Position numbers and translations under genes: made by a program
The notes under the pieces: generated by a model
Database searches by the model: none
Told to the model about the DNA's origin: nothing
What the model saw: only the letters and a program-made list of their open reading frames with translations
Shown: one piece after another, positions 33,731 to 43,086 of the stretch
Numbering within the stretch: position 1 is the first letter of the stretch
Layout of the letters: every line of letters starts with the position of its first letter
Assembly: GCA_036873755.1 (NCBI GenBank)
Contig: JAVTVY010016107.1
Coordinates: 1 to 64,000, forward strand
Origin: Hanleya hanleyi
Taxonomy: Eukaryota; Mollusca; Polyplacophora; Lepidopleurida; Hanleyidae
Direction of reading: 5' to 3'
Length of the DNA stretch: 64,000 nucleotides

Positions 33731-35215
33731 ATATGATGACAATGATGAGTTAAAACCTGAACATGTTGACATAGATGTTAAAACCTGAACATGTTGACAT
33801 TGAGGAGTTAAAACCTGAACATGTTGACATTGAGGAGTTAAAACCTGAATATATTGACAATGATGAGTTAAAACCTGAACATGTTGATATTGAGGAGTTA
33901 AACCCTGAATATTTTGACAATGATGAGTTAAAACCTGAACATGTTTATATTGAGGAGTTAAAACCTGAACATGTTGATATTGAGGAGTTAAAACCTGAAC
34001 ATTTTGATATTGAGGAGTTAAAACCTGAACATGTTGATATTGAGGAGTTAAAACCTGAACATGTTGATATTGAGGAGTTAAAACCTGAACATGTTGATAT
34101 TGATTAATTAAAACCTGAACATGTTGATATTGAGGAGTTAAAACCTGAACATGTTGACAATGATGAGTTAAAACCTGAATATGTTGATATTAAGGACTTA
34201 AAACCTGAACATGTTGATATTGAGGAGTTAAAACCTGAACATGGTGACAATGATGAGTTAAAACCTGAACATGTTGATATTGATTAGTTAAAACCTGAAC
34301 ATGTTGATATTGAGGAGTTAAAACCTGAACATGTTGACAATGATGAGTTAAAACCTGAACATGTTGATATTGATTAATTAAAACCTGAACATGTTGATAT
34401 TGAGGAATTAAAACCTGAACATGTTGACAATGATGAGTTAAAACCTGAATATGTTGATATTGATTAGTTAAAACCTGAACATGGTGACAATGATGAGTTA
34501 AAACCTGAACATGTTGATATTGATTAGTTAAAACCTGAACATGTTGATATTGAGGAGTTAAAACCTGAACATGTTGACAATGATGAGTTAAAACCTGAAC
34601 ATGTTGATATTGATTAATTAAAACCTGAACATGTTGATATTGAGGAGTTAAAACCTGAACATGTTGACAATGATGAGTTAAAACCTGAACATGGTGACAA
34701 TGATGAGTTAAAACCTGAACATGTTGATATTAAGGACTTAAAACCTGAACATGTTGATATTGAGGAGTTAAAACCTGAACATGTTGATATTGATTAGTTA
34801 AAACCTGAACATGTTGATATTGAGGAGTTAAAACCTGAACATGTTGACAATGATGAGTTAAAACCTGAACATGTTGATATTAAGGACTTAAAACCTGAAC
34901 ATGTTGATATTGAGGAGTTAAAACCTGAACATGGTGACAATGATGAGTTAAAACCTGAACATGTTGATATTGATTAGTTAAAACCTGAACATGTTGATAT
35001 TAAGGCGTTAAAACCTGAACATGTTGACAATGATGAGTTAAAACCTGAACATGTTGATATTGAGGAGTTAAAACCGGAACATGTTGATATTGAGGAGGTA
35101 AAACCTGAACATGTTGATATTGAGGAGTTAAGACTGAACATGTTGATATTGAGGAGTTAACACCTGAACATGTTGATATTGAGGAGTTAAAACCTGAATA
35201 TGTTTATATTAATGA
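33730..35215. repeat. 30-bp minisatellite array B (~50 units)
   Basis: Consensus unit 'aaaacctgaacatgttgatattgaggagtt', about 50 copies, with variant units ending 'gacaatgatgagtt', 'gatattgattagtt' and 'gatattaaggactt'. Variants recur in ordered groups of two to four, indicating higher-order expansion. The plus-strand frame at 33775-34107 reads HVDIEELKPE repeats until a variant unit supplies TAA. It is related to array A. Confidence 0.93.
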
Positions 35216-35780
35216 GAACCACCGCCCGTTGGCCCAGACCTGAACAAGAATGACACCAGTGTGTTAACAAGAGTTTTTAGAACCTGAACATTATGACACT
35301 GGTGTGATAAAAAATGTGTTGAAATCATGAACATGTTGAGAGTGATGTACTTAAAACAGTGCGGTACAACTCCAAAACGGGGAACATAATCTTAACGTAA
35401 TGGCAATTGCCTTTTAGCAAACTGACAAAAACACGACCCGTTAACGCTGATGCATGTTGCATGTTTAACACATTGATGTCAATATGTTCAGGTTTTAACA
35501 CATCAATGTCAATGTTGATATTGATGTGTTGAAACTTGAACATGTTAACAATGATGAGTTAAAACCTGAACATGTTGACATTGATGTTAACATCTGAACA
35601 TGTTGATATTGAGGGGTTAAAACCTGAATATGTTGACATTGATGAGAACCACCGCTCGTTGGCCCAGACCTGAACAGGAATGACTCCAGTGTGTTAACAA
35701 GAGTTTTGAGAAACTGAACATTATGACACTGGTGTGATAAGAAATGTGTTGAAGTCATGAACATGTTGAGAGTGATGTGC
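35200..35780. repeat. duplicated flank of the minisatellite
   Basis: 'gagaaccaccgcccgttggcc' through 'catgaacatgttgagagtgat' at about 35212-35350 recurs at about 35643-35775, with a few 30-bp-type units between. This is a local segmental duplication of the array edge. Confidence 0.8.
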
Positions 35781-35826
35781 TTAAAACATGTAAAACGTGT
35801 GCTCAAAACCTGATCACGTTGACGAT

Positions 35827-36990
35827 GTCTAAAGACATTTGGTTCTCCGTGGAACTCGTTTGGTCATTCCAAAATCCCTGAGAAAAACTGTGCTAAATTC
35901 AGCCCATGAGGGGCATCAGGGAATTCTAAAAACGAAACAGCGATTACGTGGTAGTGTATAGTGGCCGGGTATTGACAATGACGCGGAGCGTTTATGTCGA
36001 ACTTGCCATGCGTGCCAAGTCGCGGGCAGACCAGAACACCCGGAACCAATGAAACGGAGAGAATTGCCGGAATCTGCATGGCAGGATATTTCGGTTGATC
36101 TCGGAACATTTCCGACAGGTGAGAGTTTGCTAGTTGTCGTAGACTATTATTCAAGATTTCCCGAGGTGGCTATTCTGAAGTCAACGACGTCAGAGGAGAT
36201 TATTGAAAAATTTAAGGAAGGGTTTTGGCGCTACGGTTTGCCGTGTTCGATAACCAGTGACAATGGATCTAACCTGGTTTCCGCTGAAATGGAGGCCTAC
36301 ATGGAAATCAATGGCATCGAACACCGCAAGTCGCCCCCACTGTGGCCCCAGGCAAATGGCGAAGTTGAGCGCCAAAACCGGACATTGTTAAAAACTATTT
36401 GGTCAAGTTATGTGGAAGGCCACGATTTGAGAAAAGAACTGAACACTTTTCTGTTAGCATATCGGAGCACGCAGCATTGCAATACAGGCGTCAACCCGGT
36501 TGAGCTGATGTTTAATCGCAGAATCAGGTCGAAAATACCTCAGGTGTCACCGTCAGTTTCATTTATTCCCGAGTCTGTGCGTGAAAAAGACTGGAAAATG
36601 AAACTGAAGGCGAAAAACTATGCTGACGAACGGAGAATGACGGGTGGAAACTCAATTTGTGCCGGAGATGAAGTCTTGTTCAAGCAAAAGCGCATTGACA
36701 AACTATTGACTACTTTCGAACACCGTCCGTATACGGTAATATCGAAACACGGAAGTGAAGTGGTCGTGGAATCTCCAGAGGGAGTTCGGTACACCCGAAA
36801 TGTCGCTCATTTCAAGAAGTATTGTCGTTCTGAAGGCAAAGGGGAGGGAAGTGTGGATAAGCAAAAATCCACACCATCGCAGACAGGCATCGGTTATTCA
36901 CGTACAGGTGTCGAGCCGATCAGTGAGTCGACCAGACCTCAGCGTGTGATAAAATTACCTGACCGACTGAACGATTATGAAATTGAGTGA
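35827..36990 (+). pseudogene. Gypsy integrase (different family), C-terminal part of pol
   Basis: This fragment encodes an integrase unlike that of the Gmr1-like copies. 35870-36050 holds the HHCC domain (SAHEGHQGILKTKQRLRG, then CRTCHACQVAGRPEHP) with an in-frame TAG near 35957 where Trp is expected. From 36049 a 313-residue frame holds the catalytic core: D in ISVDLGTFPTG, D in TSDNGSNL and E in ANGEVERQNRTLLK. A C-terminal domain follows, ending KLPDRLNDYEIE. Such DxD..E integrases with PPLWPQANGEVER are typical of Mag-like Gypsy elements. No RT or LTR is seen upstream, where the minisatellite lies. Confidence 0.85.
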
Positions 36991-37154
36991 TACATAAATT
37001 TGAATCATTTGACAGATTAATTGCGAAACTGAATGACATTTCAGTGATCTGGATACATTAAATGATATAGAAAGTTAATGATATTCAATTGAACAGGAGT
37101 AGTATATAAAGAGCAAATTGAGTCCGATTTATGCAAATTTGTGGCTGTCACGTG

Positions 37155-37190
37155 GCGGCTCTCGTCCAATCAGAAGCGAGTATTTCAAAT
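37155..37190. promoter_or_regulatory. CCAAT-containing segment shared with 42425-42460
   Basis: 'ctcgtccaatcagaagcgag' followed by 'tatttcaaat' occurs here and at 42430. Similar 'ccaatcagaag' words occur near 39668, 39735, 40990 and 42478. These are CCAAT-box-like motifs repeated across the zinc-finger region. Confidence 0.5.
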
Positions 37191-37339
37191 TGACCAAAAA
37201 GCTACCTCCAGCACAGGAGAGTTCCAATTTTTCCAGGTCAAAAATAGTTCCATGTATTCATCCGCGGTGATGCGGTCTGGCAGCAATTTTGGCGGTGATG
37301 CGGTCGCGGAAAAAAGCTTCCGCGGAGAAAAAGTAGTCC

Positions 37340-37740
37340 CTAGATAAAATGGTCCGATTGGGTCGAGTGAGGTATCAAAGTGAAGCTTAGTGAAGGGGCA
37401 TCTAATGGGCTGGGTGTGGGGTTGAAATATCGGCCTTCTGCGCATGCGCGGTGGCCGAAGGGTATGAAAATAGCCTTTTTGGAGCTAGGGAGCCCCTAAT
37501 GGTCCAATGGGGTCGAGTGAGGTATCAATGTGAAGCATTCATGAAGGGGCATCTAATGGACTGGGTGTGGGGTTGACATATCGGCATTTTGCGCATGCGC
37601 GGTGGCCCAAGGGTATGGATATAGACGTTTTGGGAGCTAGGGGAGCCACTAATGGGCCGATGGAGTTATATGAGGTATCCATGTGAAGCCTAGGTGAAGG
37701 GGTATCTAATGGGCTGGGTGGGTGCATGTAAAATTTTTCC
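37340..37740 (+). repeat. ~155-165 bp tandem repeat with GCGCATGCGC palindromes
   Basis: Two and a half units contain 'ggtccaatggggtcgagtg' (or close), 'gaaggggcatctaatgg', 'ctgggtgtggggttga' and 'tgcgcatgcgcggtggcc'. The GCGCATGCGC core matches the NRF-1 binding consensus. Related units without the palindrome continue at 37790-38330 ('tttttgaaaaagtacgatat' units). Confidence 0.8.
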
Positions 37741-38340
37741 TGAAAAAAAGAAAACGGAAAACGGACTTTATCGAAAAATCCGGGAAAATGCCTATATGGG
37801 GTATGGGGGATATATAGGTCGCCGGGCTTAACGGGGTTTGCCTATCAATAGAGTTATCTGTCCCTAGTTCCAGGGTGGGTGTATGTAAAAATTTTCCTGA
37901 AAAAATACGGAACACGGACTTTATCCTAAATTACGTGAAAATGTCTATATTTTTGAAAAAGTACGATATAGCCTCATATAGTCCCATACTGGGGTATAGG
38001 ACCGATGTTTGTCCCCCTGGGAAACGTACTTCTATACATTTGCGGTAGGGTTGTGGGGTCTCGTTTTACTCGTCTCGTCATTTAGAACACGATATGAAGT
38101 GTCCCCGTGCGAATCGGTGAAATTTTTGAAAAAGTACGATATAGCCCCATATAGACATATATATATAAATATATATTCCCATACTGGAGTATAGGTTCAA
38201 TGTTTGTCCTCCTGGGAAATCTACTTCTATACATTTGCGGTAGGGTTGTGGGGTCTCGTTTTTCACGTCTCGTCATTTAGAACATGATAGGATGTGTTGC
38301 GGAGCGAATCGGTGAAATTTTTGAAAAAAGTCACCAAGGC
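37740..38340. repeat. degenerate tandem segment with gtacgatatagcc units
   Basis: 'tttttgaaaaagtacgatat' followed by 'agcc' and, further on, 'ctacttctatacatttgcgg' and 'gggttgtggggtctcgtttt' recur at about 37960-38080 and 38125-38265. There is no coding content. Confidence 0.7.
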
Positions 38341-38389
38341 CTGGGTAGGCCCATAGGCCTATACTGCATGGCTATGGGTGTATAGGGCC

Positions 38390-38830
38390 ATACGGGGTGG
38401 ACATGTTGGAGTCTAGGTCAGTCCCTGGTGGTCCAATGGGGTCGAGTGAGGTCTTATTTTGAAGCTCTCGTGAAGGAGCATCCCACTGGGCTAATGGTTC
38501 GTCCGTGTTCAATAGTCTGCGCATGCGCAACCTAGCCCGTAGTAGAGAAAACTGGCATTTTCGGGGTATGTGGGTGTGTGTTTGGGGTAGAGATGGACTA
38601 TTCACGGTCCGAATGGGTCGTAGAAGGTGTCAAAGTGAAGCTTGTGTGGGTTAGAGTCAGGATGGCGTGTTTTTAAGTGCAAGTCGCGTCAATCTGCGCA
38701 TGCGCAGCCTGGCCGTAGTAGAGAAAACAGGCATTTTTGGGGTATGTGGGTGTGTGTTTGGGGTAGAGATGGACTATTCACGGTCCGAATGCGTCCTGGA
38801 AGGTGTCATTTTGTAGCTCTCGGGGTGTAG
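38390..38830 (+). repeat. tandem repeat with TGCGCATGCGCA
   Basis: Two units carry 'ctgcgcatgcgca', 'gtagtagagaaaac', 'tgggtgtgtgtttggggtag' and 'gactattcacggtccgaatg'. The 12-bp palindrome (38517 and 38695) is a strong NRF-1-type motif. The unit's 3' half merges into the CRE-type repeat downstream. Confidence 0.75.
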
Positions 38831-39335
38831 ACCCCGATTTGGGGCTGTTCACAGCATCTGTGACGTCATTGGTGACGTCATCAGTACGAGTAGTAGCGAA
38901 AGTGTGCATTTTGGGGCAGTACAGGAAGGTATTTGGGGTAGGGATGCTTCATCCTCAGTCCGAATGCGTCGTGTGGGGTGTCATCTTGTAGTTTGCGGCG
39001 TGCAGACCTCGATTTGAGGGCTGTCCACAGCATCTGTGACGTCATTGGTGACGTCATCAGTAGGAGTAGTAGTGAAAGTGAGCATTTTGGGGCAGTGAAT
39101 GATAATATTGGTGTAGAGATGGACCATCCTTGGTCCCAATGCGTCATGGGCGGTGTCATGTTGTAGCTCTCGGGGTGTAGACCCCAATTTGAGGAATAGC
39201 CACAGCATCTGTGACGTCATTGGTGACGTCATCAGTACGAGTAGTAGCGAAAGTGGGCGTTTTTTAGCAGTGAAGGTTGTTACTTGGTGTAGACATGGAC
39301 CATCCGCGGTGCGAATGCGTCGTGTGAGGTGTCAC
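38831..39335 (+). repeat. CRE-palindrome tandem array A (3 units, ~176 bp)
   Basis: Each unit carries two perfect CRE/ATF palindromes, TGACGTCATTGGTGACGTCA, starting at 38861, 39037 and 39212. 'gtacgagtagtagcgaaagtg'-like sequence and 'ttgtagctctcggggtgtag' also recur. The period is 175-176 bp. The array lies downstream of the minus-strand zinc-finger gene A. Confidence 0.88.
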
Positions 39336-39486
39336 CTTGTAGCAACGCCCACCAACGCCATTCTGAATGCTTCAACGCCCTGGTGAAATAGCTCAGAAGC
39401 TCTGATATTCCATGGAATTGTCACTAATTCTTCGAAATGCAGTGACGCCCGTCAACGCCCGTCGTTACACCTTAACACTCTAACAT

Positions 39487-39575
39487 AACGCCATGATATA
39501 GACCGGAGAGAGAACAACAACAGCAACAACAACAACAAGGATGACACATGAGAGAACAACAACAACAAGAAGTTT
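39487..39575. repeat. direct repeat with 42648-42750 (CAA-rich)
   Basis: 'cgccatgatatagaccggag' followed by (CAA)n and 'aaggatgacacatgagagaac' occurs here and, with a GA-rich expansion, at 42650-42750 in the same orientation. The pair encloses both zinc-finger genes and CRE array B. Confidence 0.8.
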
Positions 39576-39585
39576 TTTCATATAG

Positions 39586-39591
39586 TTTATT
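39586..39591 (-). terminator. AATAAA polyadenylation signal for zinc-finger gene A
   Basis: AATAAA on the minus strand, about 310 bp downstream of the second stop codon of gene A. This is a plausible 3' end signal; no other support. Confidence 0.4.
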
Positions 39592-39899
39592 CTCCCCAAT
39601 GTTACATCATACCCACGCTGGGGGAGCCGCGTTGGGTATAATTACAATTCAAGAAGATTCTTGTCCAATCAGATGCCACCATTTGTATCTGTCATATTCG
39701 TTCCTGTCCGTTAGATGTATTCTCGGCTACTCTTGTCCAATCAGAAGTCGCCATTTCAGAAAGTTCCATCTTCGGCCATGTTCGCTCTGAACCGTTTGTT
39801 CTAATCGTCATCGGGCAGGCCAGGATACCGTTGAGGCCACATATACTCAGATAGTTGTTTGTGCATTCTGAGTATCTATCAGTGCATGGGTGAATACTT

Positions 39900-40847
39900 T
39901 CATCCGATGGGGATGGTGGTCAGTTTAACCACGAAGAACGTAACATTGGTCACCCTCTCCACTTGCCATTTTGTGTTTTGTCGTTGTTGTCATACCCATT
40001 CCAAACTATCCACGCTGTCCAGTTCCTTCAGCATCGTCTCCAGTGACGCACGATGGATAATGGTGAAAGGCTGGTCAAACACCCGGGTATTATTGCTGGG
40101 ATAAAAGTAACGGAGCTGGTCTGCCTCTTTATGGCGAAGAATGTATCCAAAAGTGAGATTTAACTTGAAGGCTGTATCTTGGTCGTTGAAGATGGATTCC
40201 ACGTAGCTACGTAGACGGATGTTTTCTTCCAACCGGAAATTATATAAGTCCAATATCGGGCGATGCCGATGAAAACAGTGTCGGATCATGTACCAATGGC
40301 GTCGATACATCTCACGCACTGGATGATCTTCGGGTAAGAGATCGCTGGGAACATCCACCGCATCTTCCAGAAAAGGTTCGATGTTGTCAGGCGTATGACT
40401 CGAAACCGTAACGGTGGAGTCCGGCTGGAAATCCAGGCTCTTCTGAACTGTGGGTACAGGCGGGCTCTCCGTCATCGCATCACCCGTGGCGTTCGTCTCC
40501 CCGGGCTTATCTTCACTGGGTCTGACCTTTTGCGGCTCCTCTTCAGTAGGAAGTTGTCGCCCAAATCGTAGAGACGGGACATGAATCAAACGCTGATGCC
40601 GTCTTAACTGACTGCGTCCTTTGAAGAGTTGACCACATTCATAACATTGTTCCTTCGCACCCTTGTGGAGTGAGCGTTCGTGGCGCAGTAAAGCATCTTC
40701 CCGATTAAATGACGGTGCGCAGGTTATACAAGAATATAGTGTACCAGTGTGGATGGAGGACTCGTGTCGTCGCAAGTCTTCTGGGCGAGTAAACAGCTTC
40801 TGGCAAGTTGTGCAAGAGAACATATCGGCTGTGGATCTGGAAATCAT
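39900..40847 (-). CDS. zinc-finger protein A: three C2H2 fingers plus a conserved C-terminal domain, interrupted by TGA
   Basis: An intronless frame starts at ATG 40847, or more likely at ATG 40823 (MFSCTTC), given the TATA box. Three C2H2 fingers (C-x2-C-x12-H-x4-H) occupy the first ~90 residues. An acidic/Pro linker follows, then a C-terminal domain (HWYMIRHCFHRHRPILDLYNFR, AFKLNLTFGYILRHKE, FDQPFTIIHRASLETML). A TGA at 39990-39992 follows LEWV, but the same frame stays open to 39900 and reads QQRQNTKW then VERVTNVTFFV, which looks like the domain's natural end. The stop is therefore a nonsense change (CGA to TGA) or a readthrough codon. From memory, similar C-terminal domains recur in repetitive genes of invertebrates; I cannot give a function. 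DNA binding is inferred from the fingers only. Confidence 0.75.
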
Positions 40848-40870
40848 GAACACCGTAAAAAAATTGCCAC

Positions 40871-40877
40871 TTTTATA
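40871..40877 (-). promoter_or_regulatory. TATA box of zinc-finger gene A
   Basis: TATAAAA on the minus strand, 54 nt upstream of the MFSCTTC start. The paralogue at 41389 has TATAAGAG 52 nt upstream of the equivalent start, and the sequence between TATA and ATG is conserved ('acggyrttcatsatttcc'). Confidence 0.65.
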
Positions 40878-41098
40878 CGTTTTTCAGTGACCTTCGTGTC
40901 TTTTCGGCAACCTCCGTGTCTCTTCGGTCATCTCCGTATCTTTTCGGTGACGTCCGTGACTCTTCGGAAGTTAGAGGGGAGGTGACCGGCCTATCGACCA
41001 ATCAGAAGCCATCATTTCAGAAAGTTCAATCTTCGTTCAGTGTAACCTAAACGTCTTCGGGCAATCCATGATACTGAAGCTCGAAGCTCTTACTTCTC

Positions 41099-41389
41099 TC
41101 ATTCAACACTGAGATCAATCTCCATCGGCTCTTCAATCCGCGGCGAATCGACCTCCATGGGTTCTTCTATTCTCAGATGCATTCCGATAGAAACTGAAAT
41201 ATCTGGTCTCGAGAGTGGCGAGCGTGATCCGTGTATAACATTTCGGTGACGACTCAATTGACTGGGATGCTTAAAGGCTATATCACAATCCGCACATGTA
41301 TGCATGGGTACTTCATGGCATGCACGTGTGTGACAACGCAAACTGTCCAAGCGATGAAAGCGCTTCGAGCAAGTTGTGCAAGAGAACAT
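41099..41389 (-). CDS. zinc-finger protein B: two C2H2 fingers, short acidic tail
   Basis: This 96-residue intronless frame begins MFSCTTC like gene A, and its upstream region is nearly identical for ~60 bp. Two C2H2 fingers (residues ~1-24 and ~29-53) are followed by a ~40-residue tail with a repeated EEPMEVDS/EEPMEIDL motif and a stop at 41099. It lacks the large C-terminal domain of gene A, so it is either a shortened paralogue or a separate short product. It is possibly a DNA-binding regulator, from family knowledge only. Confidence 0.65.
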   Translation of the reverse strand: MFSCTTCSKRFHRLDSLRCHTRACHEVPMHTCADCDIAFKHPSQLSRHRNVIHGSRSPLSRPDISVSIGMHLRIEEPMEVDSPRIEEPMEIDLSVE

Positions 41390-41433
41390 ATCGGCTGTGG
41401 ATCTGGAAATGATGAATGCCGTAAAACTTTCGG

Positions 41434-41441
41434 CTCTTATA
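41434..41441 (-). promoter_or_regulatory. TATA box of zinc-finger gene B
   Basis: TATAAGAG on the minus strand, 52 nt upstream of ATG 41389, in the same relative position as in gene A. Confidence 0.55.
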
Positions 41442-41449
41442 GGCCAACA

Positions 41450-41560
41450 TAGGAGTACCCGGATGTTCTACAGTCAGGGATGTACAAGAACCCGGATGTA
41501 CCCGGATGTAAAAGTCCCGGATGTAAAAGTGCCCGGATGTTCACGAATGTACTACCATCC
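41450..41560. repeat. short 'cccggatgt' repeats upstream of gene B
   Basis: 'acccggatgt', 'tcccggatgt' and 'gcccggatgt' recur at irregular 10-20 bp spacing from about 41458 to 41545, just upstream of the TATA box. CCGGAT cores resemble ETS-type sites; they may be regulatory or simple low-complexity sequence. Confidence 0.5.
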
Positions 41561-41904
41561 CGGACTTCTATCAGGCCCAGGTCCAGAAGCTCTCATGTCT
41601 TGCACCGAACTACTGCTCGGTAACCCGTGAGTGAATTAACCACGGTCGCATGCTGTAAAATGCGAGTCGCATAGGGATGGGTCTCCGTCATGGCTCTGCA
41701 ACCATAGGAATGGGCTTGTGAGATCCAGAGGGACGTGTTAGACCATGTTACACATGCGCGTCTACACGTAGCTATACGTATGTAGTCCGTGATAAGTACT
41801 ATTCTGATTGGTTAGTCCAAAAAGAGAGCAACAACAACAACAACAGCAAAGATTACAGGTCAATCCTTTTTATTAGCCCCTCCATCACAGCACATCCACG
41901 CTGG

Positions 41905-42395
41905 GGGAATCGCTATGGGTGTGTGGGATGTCCGCGTCATCTGTGACGTCATCGGTGACGTCATCGGTACGAGTAGTAGCGAAAGTGGACATTTTCGGGC
42001 AGTACATGAAGGTATTTGGGATCGAGATGGGCTATTCACGGTTCGAATGCGTCCTGGAAGGTGTCATCTTGTAGTTCTCGGGGTGTACATTCCGATTTGA
42101 GGGATGTTCGCGTCATCTGTGACGTCATCGGTGACGTCATCGGTACGAGTAGTAGCGAAAGTGGACATTTTCGGGCAGTACATGAAGGTATTTGGGATCG
42201 AGATGGGCTATTCACGGTTCGAATGCGTCCTCGAAGGTGTCATCTTGTAGTTCTCGGGGTGTACATTCCGATTTGAGGGATGTTCGCGTCATCTGTGACG
42301 TCATCGGTGACGTCATCGGTACGAGTAGTAGCGAAAGTGGCCATTTTCGGGCAGTACATGAAGGTATTTGGGGTCGAGATGGTGCGGTAGGAATA
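41905..42395 (+). repeat. CRE-palindrome tandem array B (3 units, 176 bp)
   Basis: Near-identical 176-bp units, each with TGACGTCATCGGTGACGTCA starting at 41944, 42120 and 42296, plus 'cgagtagtagcgaaagtgg', 'gggcagtacatgaaggtatt' and 'cgaatgcgtcctggaaggtg'. It has the same unit type and orientation as array A, on the other side of the zinc-finger genes. The period is not a multiple of three, so the short in-frame proteins are not meaningful. Confidence 0.9.
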
Positions 42396-42399
42396 TCAT

Positions 42400-42640
42400 T
42401 CTGCGCATGCGCAGACGCAATGCGGAGCTCTCGTCCAATCAGAAGCGAGTATTTCAAATCCGTCACAGAGCTCTCAGCCAATCAGAAGCGAGTATTTTGA
42501 CCCGGTGCATTATGGGCCATATCCAAGATGGCGGCACGTATGTTCAAGATGGCGGCACATCCGGTGTCCAAAACTGGCCATTCCGTCAGGATGTGGTCAC
42601 CTAGTGTCGAAAACTGGTCCTTGTATGGGTCCTGCTAGAC
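42400..42640. promoter_or_regulatory. promoter-like cluster: NRF-1 palindrome, two CCAAT boxes, 'caagatggcgg' words
   Basis: CTGCGCATGCGCAG near 42402, two 'ccaatcagaagcgagtat' near 42435 and 42478, and two 'caagatggcgg' words (YY1-like CCAT/ATGG cores) near 42523 and 42544. This density resembles a TATA-less promoter. Its direction and target are unknown; the DUF6589/PHD exon follows on the plus strand at 42.9 kb. Confidence 0.45.
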
Positions 42641-42647
42641 GTTTTGA

Positions 42648-42750
42648 CGCCATGATATAGACCGGAGAGAGAGAGAGAGAAAAAACAACAACAACATAGA
42701 CCGGAGAGAGAGAGAAAACAACAACAACAAGGATGACACATGAGGGAACA
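42648..42750. repeat. second copy of the CAA/GA-rich direct repeat
   Basis: It matches 39487-39575 ('cgccatgatatagaccggag', then 'caaggatgacacatgagggaac'), with the 'atagaccggagagagag' part tandemly duplicated. Confidence 0.8.
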
Positions 42751-42789
42751 ACAACAAGTCTTGGAGCTCCGGAGCTCATGGAACTCGGA

Positions 42790-42870
42790 GCTCCGACGCC
42801 ACCACCACTCAGAAAATGATGCAAGCCAGTAATGTTGTAAGTCTGTTACTTTCCAATGATACCGAATTAA
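42790..42870 (+). pseudogene. partial duplicate of exon 1 end and its splice donor
   Basis: 'cagaaaatgatgcaagccag' through 'gataccgaattaatt' here is repeated at 43059-43121, including the donor site AATGTT|GTAAGT. The copy lacks the upstream part of the exon and abuts the CAA-rich repeat region, so it is a truncated exon duplicate at a rearrangement breakpoint. Confidence 0.75.
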
Positions 42871-42891
42871 TTCAATTCGGAGGCATGTCAA

Positions 42892-43086
42892 GTGGCTTCC
42901 GCCAGAGATCTTTGCCCCTACAAATACTTGCCTAGTGAAGAAGACTACGTCAAACTCAGAAAAAGAATGGTGTTTATTGTGAGCAGGCTCATTACTGAAC
43001 ATGTTAGCGTTGTCCAAGGACAGATCAGCTTGCCCAAGCAACTCCGACACCAATATTCTCAGAAAATGATGCAAGCCAGTAATGTT
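42892..43086 (+). CDS. exon 1 (first visible) of the DUF6589/PHD gene
   Basis: It encodes CPYKYLPSEEDYVKLRKRM through QKMMQASNV and ends at a consensus donor GTAAGT (43087). The 5' boundary is uncertain: the frame is open from 42871, and an acceptor-like 'cttccgccag' ends at 42905. There is no start Met in frame, so earlier exons are expected. Confidence 0.7.

Noticed and set aside
33030..35215. CRISPR-like 30-bp direct repeats
   Set aside because: The units are contiguous with no unique spacers, in a eukaryotic context; they are minisatellites.
41915..42500. 60-100 codon frames with repeated VICDVIGDVIGTSSSES
   Set aside because: They arise from the 176-bp CRE repeat, whose period is not a multiple of three; each stops after one unit.
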